A stretch of DNA of 64,000 nucleotides from Daucus carota subsp. sativus (lineage: Eukaryota; Streptophyta; Magnoliopsida; Apiales; Apiaceae): positions 33,221,454 to 33,285,453 of the forward strand of contig NC_030389.2 in assembly GCF_001625215.2 (NCBI RefSeq), given 5' to 3'. Position numbers and translations under genes: made by a program. The notes beneath the pieces are model-generated. The model did no database searches and was not told where the DNA came from. It was given only the letters and a program-made list of their open reading frames with translations. Positions 37,290 through 49,002 of this stretch are shown piece after piece. Every line of letters starts with the position of its first letter. The first letter of the stretch is position 1.

Positions 37290-38017
37290 TAGGGGTGATC
37301 GCGGTGCGGGCGGTGCGATTTTTGTCTAAAATCGCAAATCAAACCGCATATGCGGTTTTGTCAAAATCTCAAACCGCAACCGCACCACGAAATTATAAAA
37401 CCGCATAAACCACACTACGAAAATGCGGTGCGGTGTGGTGCGGTTCACCGCGGTTTGCACCTGAGATAAAATAACCAATTATTTCTAAATTTTGATATAA
37501 ATATCTGAATTATTACAAAAATTTAATAGATAAGATGATTAACAATACTTAAATTCAATCAATGATTCGGAAAATGCTTGAAGTCTCAGATGGCAGTTAC
37601 AGCACACTTCTTAAAGTTTAAAAGTTTTAAACACACTGGAATAGTTGAGGTGAAAAGTTTAACTCTAAGTACAAATAATATAAAAAAATCAGCTTCAACT
37701 TTCAAGCTCTGCAAAAATTAGCTTCAACTCACTGTTGCATGTTTCCTGCTGGACTATTGGTATTAAACTTTAATGGGGCGAGAGTAATTGATAATTATAA
37801 TATACACACAAATATATATAATTTTTATTTTTAAAATATATATATTAAATATTGCGGTGCGATGCGGTTTGAACCGCATTCAAGAAAATTAAAACCGCAA
37901 TCCGCACTGCGCCGCGCGGTTTGTGAAAAATTCAAACCACAACAGCACCACGAAAATTAAAAACCGTGTTTGGTGCAGGCGGTTTATGCGGTTTGGGCCA
38001 TTTTCTGATCACCCCTA
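37290..38017. mobile_element. hAT family copy B
   Basis: Starts TAGGGGTGATCGCGGTGCGG, ends GATCACCCCTA, with perfect 8-bp duplication ATTAGGAT (37282-37289, 38018-38025). The terminal GCGGTTTG arrays match copies A and C but the AT-rich centre is different and diverged. It ends only 28 bases before the autonomous MULE. Confidence 0.92.
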
Positions 38018-38624
38018 ATTAGGATTATATAAACATAAAAGTATCGGGAAAAATATCAAAGGCATGATTCGCTTCTTTAAAATGTATCAAAATCATCACT
38101 AAACAGATTCTTGACTCAATATCATCATTTATTTTAGAAAAGTAATCAGTCCGTCAAGGTCAATACAACTTTTAGTCAACTTTAACGTTTTTGGTTAAAT
38201 AGTCTGTTAGTTGTATTACATGTCATTTAGGTGGATCCAGGTAGGCTGCTTAGCTGGTAATAACAAAATAAAAATAATGAAAAAAAGAGAATTATAAACA
38301 CAATAAAATAAGATATGCTACAGAACATACAAATAGAGAGTGGAGTCGATAGGCGGGAACTAGAAGGGGATAAAACCCTAATCTCAACTTGCAATCTAGA
38401 AGATTTTGATTGATTCTTCAAGGTTATTGCAGGCTAAATCAAACACGTGGATCATCACTAGGCAAGGTAACTTATTTTTACTTAGTCTCCATTGATATGT
38501 CGTGCATGTTGTTTACTTTTATTTTGTTGTGTGAATGATCACGTTTATCCACTCTGCTGCTTGTTTGTTTGTTGATATGCTGTGTATATGGGTTTTTCTT
38601 TACAATCCATAATTTTTATGCAGA

Positions 38625-41600
38625 ATGGGTTCTAGGGTTAAGATTTGTGTACACCATCATGGTACTACTGACATTATTGAAGATGTGGATACTAGCAAAT
38701 TATGTATGCTCCATCTGTTGAAATATTCAGAAAAGTTTAAGTATAGCAAATATGATTTTCTTTACTTCCAAACTGATGGGCATAGCTTTGAGAAAGGGGT
38801 AAGACTACTGTATGATCAGAACACATTGGATGATATGTTGAAAGTTTGTAAGCCATATAATTTGATTAATATTTATGTTGATCATAAAAAGAGGTTCCAA
38901 TGTACTGATGAACTACCAAACAAAGATAAATTATTAAAATTTAATATCAAAGATTATGATTTGGAAGAAGATGAAATGGGAGGTGCTGATCATTACTTAG
39001 ATGAAGAGGAAATAGAGGGTGGTGATTTTGATTTGGAGTATGAAGCAGAAGAGGGTGAATATGATGAGGAAGGTGATGTTAGTGATGCTGACAGACAGGA
39101 AGGCAGGAACACTTTCAAGGTTCCTGATTTAGATATAGATATTGATGAGGAGGAGTTTGCTAGTGATGAACTAAGATCTGAAAATGAATCTAGTGGGGGT
39201 GAATATGTTAAACAAGGTTATGTGAGTGTTGCTCCTGGTAAAAAAACAAAGAAAAAATTCAAGTTATATAATGAGAACAAAGATGGTCCTTTTAAGTTTG
39301 AAATTGGCATGAAATTTTCATCTATGGAGGAATTTAGGACTGTTGTTAGAGAATATGGGGTCAGGGAGAGAAGAGCTCTTCATTTCATTACAAATGACAA
39401 TGACAGGGTCCAAGTGGGGTGTGAGAAAGGCTGCAGATTTTATATTTGGTGTGGCAAGTTAAGAGATGCACAGGCTGTTCAGATTAAGACATTGCTTGAC
39501 GACCATCTATGCACTAAGCCCTATTATAATAATCTGATAAGTGTTAAGTTTTTAACAGAAAAATATGGTGATAGGATTAGACATAATCCACAATGGAAGG
39601 TGAAGGATATGATGGAAACAATTAGAGAAGAGCTTGAAGTAGAAGTGCCTAGAATCAAGTGCTCTAGGGTTAGAAAAGCTGTTTTGCAAGGTGTATTTGA
39701 TAGTTTGAAAGTACATTACTCTAGGGTAAGGGACTTTGGTCATGAATTGCTGAAAAATAACCCTCAAAATAGAGTTGATATTAGAACAAGCAGGGTCAGT
39801 GATGATGATGTGAACAAATTCAAAAGGATGTATATATGCTATCATGCACTAAAACAGGGATGGAAACTAGGTTGCAGGCCAGTATTAGGACTCGATGGAT
39901 GTTTTCTGAAAACACCTTGCGGGGGCCAATTATTGAGTGCAGTAGGCCGGGATGGAAACAACATGATGTTTCCAGTAGCATATGCGATTGTAGAGTCTGA
40001 AAGTATAGATAGTTGGAAGTGGTTCATTGAGTTGCTTGGAGAGGATTTGTCGCTTGGAGATGGTCATGGTTATACCATCATTTCTGATCAGCAGAAGGTA
40101 TACCACTATTACCTGTAAAGTTTGTTATATGTGTATTTTTCAGTTTTATATCACTACTTATAAAGGCTATGTAATTGTCGTAGGGTTTGGATAATGCAAT
40201 TAAACACTATCTTCCAAGAGTGGAGCACAGGCTGTGCACAAGGCACCTTTATGCTAACATTAGAAAAAGGTATGCAATAAGTAGCTAAGTTTGTAACTTC
40301 ATATATATAAATATTGAATTAGTTATTTTAACTTGTAGATACAAAACCGGTGCTATTAGAAAGGCTTTTTGGTTTGCTGCTTGTGCAACATACCCTGCTG
40401 CTCATCAGAGAATCATGAAGGGTTTAGAAAAGTTATCAAAGCCTCTCTCTGATAAATTAAAAAACTTGCCTCCAAGTAGCTGGTCTAAAGCTTTTTTTGG
40501 AACACACTCGGTATGTGACAATGTTGAGAACAACATGTCCGAGTCTTTCAACTCTTGGATCCTAAATGAAAGGTTAGTTTCTAATTACAATTACGTCTTA
40601 AATTAACTAATATTGACCATAATGCTAGCAACCTTTAATGTTTGAATTTGCAGATTTCTGCCAATTTTGAGTATGTTTCAGGAGTTACATTTCAAACTCA
40701 TGACAAGAATTAGACAAAACAGGGAGAAAATGTTAGCGACTGAATGTACAATCTGTCCTAACATTAAGCTCAAACTTGACAAAGCTGTGACTGCTTCCAG
40801 GAATTGGCAAGCATCATGGGATGGTGATAGAACTTATATGGTGAATTTCTTATGTTAAATTGCAGTTTTAGAATGAGGCACTTGCATTGCTGAATAAGCG
40901 CTAACTGAAATTATGTATTATGTAACAGGTTAGACAGGGTACAAGGTCTGTCACTGTGGACTTAGATAGAAAAACATGTGACTGTAGGCACTGGGATTTG
41001 ACGGGAATTCCCTGTCCACATGCTGTGAGTGCTATTCACGACAGGAGACATCAGCCTATTGATTATGTTTCAAAGTATTACTCTAAAGACATGTATCTGA
41101 AGGCTTATAGTCAATCAATCTCAGCTCTAAGGGGAGAAGAATTTTGGGAATTCACTTCAGCTTGTGAACTACTACCACCTGAAATGCCTACTGCACTAAG
41201 AGGGAGACCTAAGAGGTTGAGGAGAAGGGAGGAGTGGGAAGGAGGGACTCAAAATAAGGGTCAAGCAAACATGTCTCAAGTTCATGATGTCCCGGATTTA
41301 CAGAAATATAGGGGAGGTAAAGTAATGCACTGCAGTCTATGTAAGAAGCCTGGACATAAGAAGACAACTTGTCCTACTAGGCATGACCAACAAAGAAATG
41401 CACAACAAGAGAATGATGCACAAGCTGAAAATACTTATGATCAGAACACCACAGTGAATAAACAGAGTGGCACATGCAGGCCCAAGTTACCGGTGAGGAG
41501 ACCTGCAGCACCTGGTGTGGTCATCAAAGACCCCATACCGACTCCAAAGACAACCCCTGATTTAAATGATGTTCTAAAAAAAAATAAGGACAAAGTTAGT

Positions 41601-41672
41601 GAAACATCATGCACTAAAAGGAAGGATAAGCCTTACTGGATGACTAACTGCTTGAGGAAGAAAAAACCTTAA
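38625..41672 (+). CDS. MuDR-type MULE transposase
   Basis: Exons 38625-40097, 40184-40269, 40339-40572, 40654-40840 and 40929-41672 join in frame into 907 residues with no stop. A probable 5' UTR intron ends with TGCAG just before 38623. Domain order: PB1-like N-terminal domain (about 5-88), acidic linker (112-190), MuDR N-terminal DNA-binding domain (about 224-320, FEIGMKFSSMEEFR), MULE DDE transposase domain (about 418-600) with Asp424 in LGLDGCFLKT, Asp488 in IISDQQK and Glu588 in NNMSESFNSW as candidate catalytic triad, SWIM zinc finger (Cys677, Cys679, Cys689, His691), and a CCHC knuckle (Cys795, Cys798, His803, Cys808). The enzyme cuts and pastes elements carrying the matching terminal repeats. 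All motifs are intact. Confidence 0.93.
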
Positions 41673-41935
41673 ATATCATCGAACTCTTTTTAGTTTTTTG
41701 CATGCTTTTGTTACAGGCTGCAGTAGTATTTTGGTATGTTGTTCATGATCAATATTAAGTAATTTTTGTACCACAATGTATGCACTCTTTTATTATTTGT
41801 GGAATGAAGATGTTACTTCAGTAACTATATTATTTTATTTTTTAATAAATACTTAGCCATCACAATTAACTGCAAAACAGGAATTAATGGAGACAATTTA
41901 ACTTATGCTAGATTTGCAAATTATTAAAAAAAAAA

Positions 41936-42202
41936 TATGTCTGGCAAAAAAAATAATTATTAAAATAATATATGTCTGGCAAAAAAAATAATTGTTAAAA
42001 TAATATATGTCTGGCAAAAAAAATAATTATTAAATAAATATATGTTTGGCAAAAAAAAATTATTAAAAAAATATATGTCTGGCAAAAAAATAATTATTAA
42101 AAAAAATATATGTCTGGCAAAAAAGAATAATTATTAAAAAATATATGTCTAGCAAAAAAAAATTATTACAAAAATATATGTTTGGCAAAAAAAAATATGA
42201 AT
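41936..42202. repeat. Minisatellite in the 3' part of the MULE
   Basis: Eight tandem units of 33-35 bp each begin ATATGT(C/T)TGGCAAAAAAA and end in an A/T-rich tail. They lie between the transposase stop codon and the right inverted repeat. Units differ mainly in A-run length and one C/T change. Confidence 0.92.
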
Positions 42203-42467
42203 CCTAATATACCTAATATGCATATAATGCTCTCTGGAGGTAGATACGCAAGCCATGATAAAAAAAGTGGTCACAGTGCCACGTCCCGAGCTTCTGCCAC
42301 ATCAGAATACATAAACGTTATAGTTGATTCAGATATGAGTTGACTTTGACAGACTGATCAATTTTCTAAAATAAATGATGATATTGAGTCAATTTTCTGT
42401 TTAGTGATGATTTTGATACATTTTAAAGAAGTGAATCATGCGTTTGATATTTTTCCCTAAAAGTATC

Positions 42468-43361
42468 TAATTAATTCTTTGAAAGAAAGTAAATTTTGAT
42501 GAATTTCAAAAGTATTTGTATGCAAGTATTTGAATGACTTCAAATGGTTATAATCAACTAATCAAGTCCTATAAAATTAAGAAATGATAATTTTACAATC
42601 ATATTGATGGATCATAGTAACCAAGTCATAAGTCCGGATAATTTTGAATCAATCATAACGAAGTCACAGGTTATAATAATTTTGGAATCACAACAATAAT
42701 CATAACCAAAGCATTCCTTGTCAAAATTTGATTGTCGATTTAAACCAATTTGACTAAATTATTCTTTTCGAAAGAGTTTCCAGTCTCAGAATCATTCATA
42801 ATATAATCTTATCCGGTCCGGGGGTCTATTGGACAGGGGCGCTAAGCATTAAGTTGGAAATGACTTGATTAGTGAGTATACATTTGGACATTGGCACAAC
42901 ATTATTTACAGGAAGCAACAATGAAATCGCGGCTTCAAGCCCTTCTAGTTGGGACTGATACAATATCGTAGTGATGTTTCCTGTCTGATCCCTCAAGTCA
43001 GACGGTTCAAAGATCATGTTAAGTGATCAGTTCTCCTCAAAAATATTGAGGTGTTAAATATGAAAGATTGAAAAGATAAATACACTCATTTACATTCGCC
43101 AGTTTAAACTCATCGACCTCATGCCATACATACATACCTATTCTTTTATTGAACTTGAGTATCATTTTAGAATCAAGAAGACCATCTTCATCTTGCAGTG
43201 TTGTCTACAACTGTGTCTTGCTCTGTACTGAATTGTTGATCACAATGCAATATATAGTCCAAGCATATGTGGTAAGGTTTCAAGCCTACCATTGTACCAT
43301 CTGATTTATCTCCCCCCCTTGTCCGCGTAATGGAGCTGAACCAGCTGGGACGGAGAGAGTA
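42468..43361. other. Spacer and 3' UTR of the WVD2-like gene
   Basis: No gene. Near 43350 GGGACGGAGAGAGTA looks like a leftover Stowaway end a few bases from the stop codon of the minus-strand gene. Confidence 0.45.
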
Positions 43362-46300
43362 TTAGGAGGCAATGCCAACAGCTCGATGCCCCATCTTGGA
43401 ATCGCTTCCCATGTCAACACCTTTCACATTCTTCCTCATCATCTGGTTGCTACTCCTCCTGTATCCTACTTTCTGCTTACTCTCAACCACTTGTTCCTTT
43501 ACTACCTTTCTTCCAACTGTTGATTTAAGTTTTTGAGGTTGGACAATCTTCGGATTAGCTTCACTATTTCCTCCAGCTTCTGAAGGATGGTTTCTTTCTC
43601 TTGATGAAGCCGCGGAGTTTTTATGAGAGTTTGTCAACATTGTCACCTCTGGCAGTTCTTTGATAATTACAGGCTCGCGACATTGGCCTTTTTCAGGCTT
43701 GCTTTTTGTAGAACCAGGCCTCCTCTTTGAAAAAGACTTGCTCTGGACTTTACTTGGTTTAGCCTGGGACAATCAGTTCAACTAAAATCAACGACATGCC
43801 TCTCATTTATACTTATACACACCACGAAGGTCGTAGAACTACTAGAGTAAAGATGTAACATCTACGACTAAGCCTTGCCTCTACCATGTAATCTTTCTAT
43901 ATAACTTCTGCCTAGCCTGCAAGTTAAATAAAATTTTCACTAGTTCTGTTACAAATCAAGAATGTGCATGACTGAACTGATATGGTTAACTTTTCAAGGT
44001 TTGCCTGTTCAAACCCTTAACTCGAGGAGATTACCCTTAGAAGTGGATATTAATTGAATGTTAAAATGATAGTATGACTAATATTACATTCTAGAAAACG
44101 TAGAAGAACGATTCTATCAAGATTCGTCTCAAGGAGATGACATTTTATCCTTTGGAAGATCTTCAACTGATATAACATTTTAAGTACCTTATTTCTATCA
44201 GTATCAGATACTGCTCCATGATAAAATGAAGGCATTGGTGTTGCTCTGAAATTAAGACTTTTTCTTAACTGTTTAATCTCAGCATCCGTCTTTTCCTGCA
44301 AAAACCAAAGTAGATTACAGAAGTTCCTGGTAATATTATAGAACTACAATACAGTCATAAAAGGTTTTAAGACAAGTCAGCACTCAAGCTGGTAACAAAG
44401 AAGATGATTAACTTTTTCAATCGTACAATTACCTGTGTCCTTGCTTGTATTTGATTTATCTCAGCTTCTTTTGCATGCATCTGCTCCTCCAATTTATTGA
44501 AATACTGATGCACAAGGATAGCAAAAATTTCCTTGCTTTGTTAGCGAAGCATCGTTGAGTCATAATTTACTAGATTATTTCCTGATTGGCAGTGAATGAA
44601 ACGTGATTGTCAAGCACAGCATAGTTTCTTACCTCCTTTCTCTTGTCAGCTCGTTGATCGCTTTTAAAATTAAAGCCTGAAGAGAACTGTTTCACACCTT
44701 CCTTCCTTGAACTTAAACTCTGATTCGACCTGCCAAATGCAAAAATAGTAAATAAAAAAGAGAAAAAGGCCAATGAAAGCTATTGGAACTCAGAATTTCA
44801 GAATGTGTATGTTTTGAGACACTATGCAGGTTTAACATTTACAAACCTATATTCCATTTGATGTCCGCTACGAACAGCCTGCTCAGATCCAGATGACTGA
44901 GATCCAGCTACTTTAGTTGTTCTAGCTTCTTTTTCGCTGCTATATAAACAACAAAATCATCTTTCAAATCCTAAACATAGCCAAATAATTGCAACTAGAA
45001 GTCAGGAAGAAAGCATACCTTCCGTTCTCAAGATTTGTTTTAGCTTTTGACCTACATAAATGCTGCACAAAGAGAAATGTTCATGAGGACAATTTAACAA
45101 CCAGAAAATGCCAGAGTACCAGACTACTAATTGGAAAGCTCTTCTTGGGTCCCAAATCAGTTTCAGAACATAACTGGTGGACTCAAATAGGCAAGAAGCA
45201 ATATACTAAACAATCACACCATCCCATATTCTATCGAAAAAGAAGAGTGGAAGACATCCTACAACAGAGGGAAAATATTAAATACAGACAAATTAATGAG
45301 TGTTTCTACCTCTGATTTTGGAAATTTTCGTATCAAACATTTTGATGGAACAGCAGTTTGTAATGACTTCTTTTCCGTTTTCAGTATAGGAGGACCTCCT
45401 TTTTCACTTCTACTGAGTTTCTTTTCAGTTCTCTTAGGTGCTCCACCAGAAATGATACCCTGCTGAGCATGATGCTTCAGTCCTCGCCTTGCAAGTTTAG
45501 TTTCTACTGCAGTCGTTCCCTATAATTAAGGCATAGCTTAAACCACATTAAAGATATGACTTGGAAGATGAGACTAACTGCCTGACTACTTAAAATTGAT
45601 AAGTTCTTCTTGTAGCCATCATCAGAATTGTTGTTGGGGTAATAAGAATTCAATGTAAATAAGATAGATTTTTGGTCAGATAAATAGGGATACAGTAAAC
45701 TATATTGCTGAATAGTAAAGATGTAGAAACAGACCTTGGAAGATGAAACTTGTTTGGAGCTTATATTATCATCTCTCTTGTCTGTTTGACTACTTAAGGA
45801 TGAGCCAACAGCTGTAGATGTCAAACAAACCTGTAACATTTCATCCTCTGGATCCTGTTTAACGGATGATTCATCATTGATATGTGGTGAAATTTCAACT
45901 TCAGTTTGACTCACTTGTATAAGGTTCTCATGACCAGTCTTAACAGATTCCCTAGTGATGTTCACAGCATCACCGCTGCTCATAGCAATTAGAATCTCAT
46001 TTTCAGAATATAAGACTCCCTTACCCTCTCCTTCATGACTGCTTACTGCACATTCCCCGCCATATTCCCAACCGTCAGGACTCTCCTCAGAGTGTGTAAA
46101 TTGTTGGATTTCTGCATCAGAATTGTCAAAATCCTCTCCATGATCCATGTTCTCTGAGCCTTCAATCTCAACATCCTGGTATTCTGATCCATTTTGGCTC
46201 TCTGACAACCTCTGTCTCAAGAGGGCTTTTTTTCTGTAATGAGCCTCAAAATAAGCCTTCTTCTCAGAGACAGAACCTGGCTTTGAGTATTTCTCGACCT

Positions 46301-47195
46301 CTTCAAGATATCTGTTATGTGAGAAAGAAGACTTCCTTTCCCAGGACAATGACTCAGTTTCAAACCTTCCAAATGAGATTGAGCCAGAGTGCCATGAATC
46401 TGCCTGCCAGTTTTTAGTGTAGATATTAAAGGACAGTGACACAATAACAGGAAGCCTTAAATTAGTCGTCTTGTATATAATTGTAGACCTTGTTCATATC
46501 AACATTCCTGTCTAAGTCTTTGATCACACTTCCACATCCTTAATTACAAATACAGGAGAAGACTCCTCAAACAAATGAAGTGTATCTTAGGCCAGAAAAC
46601 TATGCATACAACTAAATTCAACGAGTCCTAAAGAGATCAAAAGGCCGTCTTCCAAATTTATATTAATACAAGTGAATTCAAAAGGTCCAATATCATCCTC
46701 TGAATTTTTATTTTACCTGACGATATGTCTATTTTTTACATACGTCTGCACAAACCAATTTTGGTTTAATCTCGAAAAACTGTTTCAAGTTTACACAAGT
46801 TAAAATCTATGCCGTAACTACTATAATGACCAATGTTGACATATTGTGATCACTATACTATAGTTCATTCTGCCAACCTTCACAGCTCACTCAACCTAAT
46901 TGTTTAGGCCAAATAATTCCTTTTATGCAACTTACATTTTATCTTTTAATAGCAGATCAGATCCAAACAAGAAGAATCACTTCATTAGGCGACGTTTATC
47001 TATGAATCAACTAGTGAAAAGTTAAGAGTTCATGTTTACTGTGGTCAAAGATAAAATTTTCCAGAAGTTACCTAAATGCAAATCATTTAGAGATCAAAAG
47101 TATAATCAAATATTAGGCTGAATAGTTATGTGATGAACAAGTGATACCTTGAAACTAAGTTGAAAAGGGTCTTCAATTTTGCTACCAGCCATCAT
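43362..47195 (-). CDS. WVD2-like (TPX2-domain) microtubule-associated protein
   Basis: Ten exons on the minus strand: 47195-47148, 46403-45735, 45519-45310, 45062-45019, 44939-44847, 44729-44633, 44504-44433, 44295-44188 and 43763-43362 are all in frame with GT-AG borders (nine coding exons; a further UTR exon is possible), giving about 580 residues. The start MAGSKIEDPFQLSFK continues into ADSWHSGSISFGRFE and SSFSHNRYLEEVEKYSKPGS, the N-terminal signature of the WVD2-like 7 type. Residues about 376-440 hold the TPX2 C-terminal motif (RADKRKEYFNKLEEQ, then LRKSLNFRATPMPSFYH), which binds microtubules. The acidic middle and Lys-rich tail are presumably disordered. Such proteins bundle cortical microtubules and affect cell expansion. 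The acceptor at 44940 is a NAGNAG site that could add or drop one Ser. An in-frame ATG at 47192 is an alternative start. Confidence 0.9.
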
Positions 47196-47329
47196 GTTTG
47201 TATCATCACACTCCAATGATCACTCCTACAGACACTAATCATTTGCAAACTATATTCAACAGAAGCAATCAAAAAACAGTAAGCCCACTTCAAAAGCAAT
47301 CAAAAGTTGTACATAATATTCATATGTGG

Positions 47330-47391
47330 GGAGGGAGGGAGAGAGAGAGAGAGAGATTACACAGAGATTAGAGAGAGAGAGAGAGAGAGAG
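47330..47391. promoter_or_regulatory. GA-repeat tract in 5' leader of the WVD2-like gene
   Basis: Two runs of (GA)n separated by TTACACAGATTA, about 140-190 bases upstream of the minus-strand start codon, i.e. CT repeats in the transcript sense. GA/CT tracts in this position are known binding sites for plant BPC/GAGA-binding proteins; a purely structural microsatellite is the alternative. Confidence 0.55.
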
Positions 47392-49002
47392 ATTTGTGGG
47401 GAAGGATTGGTGCCTCAAAAGGAAAGCAAGAAATCTAAAGATGAAACCTTTAAGCTTAAACTGAGCAAGATTGGAAAGAAATGAATCTCTGCTTTGGTAT
47501 CAATTTAAAGGGAGAGAAAGAAAAGGTGATAAATAAAGAAACTTTAATGTCTGAACTGATTGATTAGAAAGTGGTAGTTAAAAAGAGTACAAATATGAAT
47601 TATCAAGAGTTCAGATACATAAAAGGTATATCAGAATGTCATGTGCTCTGTTCCCTTTTTCTTTTTTCTTGTTTTTTTACTTGCTGGCCTCATCTTGTAC
47701 ATTAAAGAAGTCCAGTATTTTTATAAAGAAAAGAGCAATGCTTTTAAGTCGAGTTGAGTCGAGTCTAACTTGAGTCTAGTTAAATCTAGATGAGTCCATC
47801 GAAAACAAGCTCGAATTGAACTTGTTAGAAAATTCAGTCAGATTTTTTAAAAATTACTGAAATCAAACACACAGAATATGTTTGTGAAGTGGTTGCTTAG
47901 TATACATCCTATCTTACTGTACAGAAGGTGGTTGGCGTTTAAATAATGACCGATGGTGATTGTATTTGTGAATGTGAGTATACCACAAAATCTTGGTGGG
48001 AAGTTGGCACTGATACTAGTATCAGGCACACTACATTTTTTATGTTAACTCGGGATCTTTACGAAAACAGTACTCGACCGTGTTCTAAATCTGATACATA
48101 TGTTTGGTTCGATTTGATTTGATAATTTGTTAATAAGATGAGAAACAATAGAGTGGGATTTGGGGATTTGAGATAGTGAAACTAACTTTCAGAAGATTGT
48201 AATCATTTTGATAGGTCTCGTGAGGTTGATCTAAGCAGCATGTGGACCTCAAGCCCCAGCATGTGGGCTAAGAGATACTATGTAGTTGTGCCCATTATTT
48301 TGACTTTGTTCACAACATTACATTCTGAATTAATGATTAGCAAACATAGTAATCTAGTTCATGTTTTAACTGAGCTGGTTCAAAACATACGAATGATAGT
48401 AGCATATATCTAGCAGAAAAAAAGTTTTGGAATTGAAAAATTCTAGAATGAGGCAACTTTCTGCTAAATGATACTGTAGCACCCACTATATATATCAAAA
48501 ATTTAGGATTAAACTGTCCGATGCTTTTTTTTTCCGCTGAACATATACTACTAACATACGTATGTCAGGACCTGGATCCTTAACTAAATACTACCATAAG
48601 ATCAGTAGTTCCTTGTGTATATCAACTGTCATGAGTTCAGAAAATAGATCTGAGGCTGGTGTATGGCCTTAAATATTAACCTTCAGGCACCTTAACTTTT
48701 AGCATTTGTACAAAAACTGAATTGGCATTTGAGTTCGTTAAAATCTGGATCGAATATTTATCTGGTTTTATAAATATAGTCCTTATCGACGGAGAAAATG
48801 ACACTTGCTTTTTCTAAAGACAATGAACAATTAAGAAGCTATGGTTCAGAAAAAATGATGTCAATGTTCATTAAAATAGATCGATGCATCCTCCTTCCGG
48901 TATAAGAAAGTCTGGGAAACAGTAGTTACACTTTTTCATCTCATAACCCAGGTTGAGGAGAAAGCATCATACATGAAAATTCGATTTAACAGTCTAATGA
49001 TT
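47392..49002. other. Intergenic spacer, no gene seen
   Basis: Promoter side of the WVD2-like gene and 3' flank of the aquaporin gene. No coding signal on either strand and no element with clear borders. Confidence 0.5.

Larger units (their letters stand above)
38046..42457 (+). mobile_element. Complete autonomous MuDR-like MULE
   Basis: The 4412-bp element is bounded by inverted repeats of more than 100 bp beginning GGGAAAAATATCAAA and flanked by the 10-bp duplication TAAAAGTATC (38036-38045, 42458-42467). The repeats include AAAATGTATCAAAATCATCA at both ends with few mismatches. Inside are one intact five-exon transposase gene and, downstream of it, a 35-bp minisatellite. There is no sign of internal deletion, so it may be mobile or recently so. 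Confidence 0.93.

Noticed and set aside
41936..42202. CRISPR-like array
   Set aside because: Units are contiguous without spacers; it is a minisatellite in a plant transposon.
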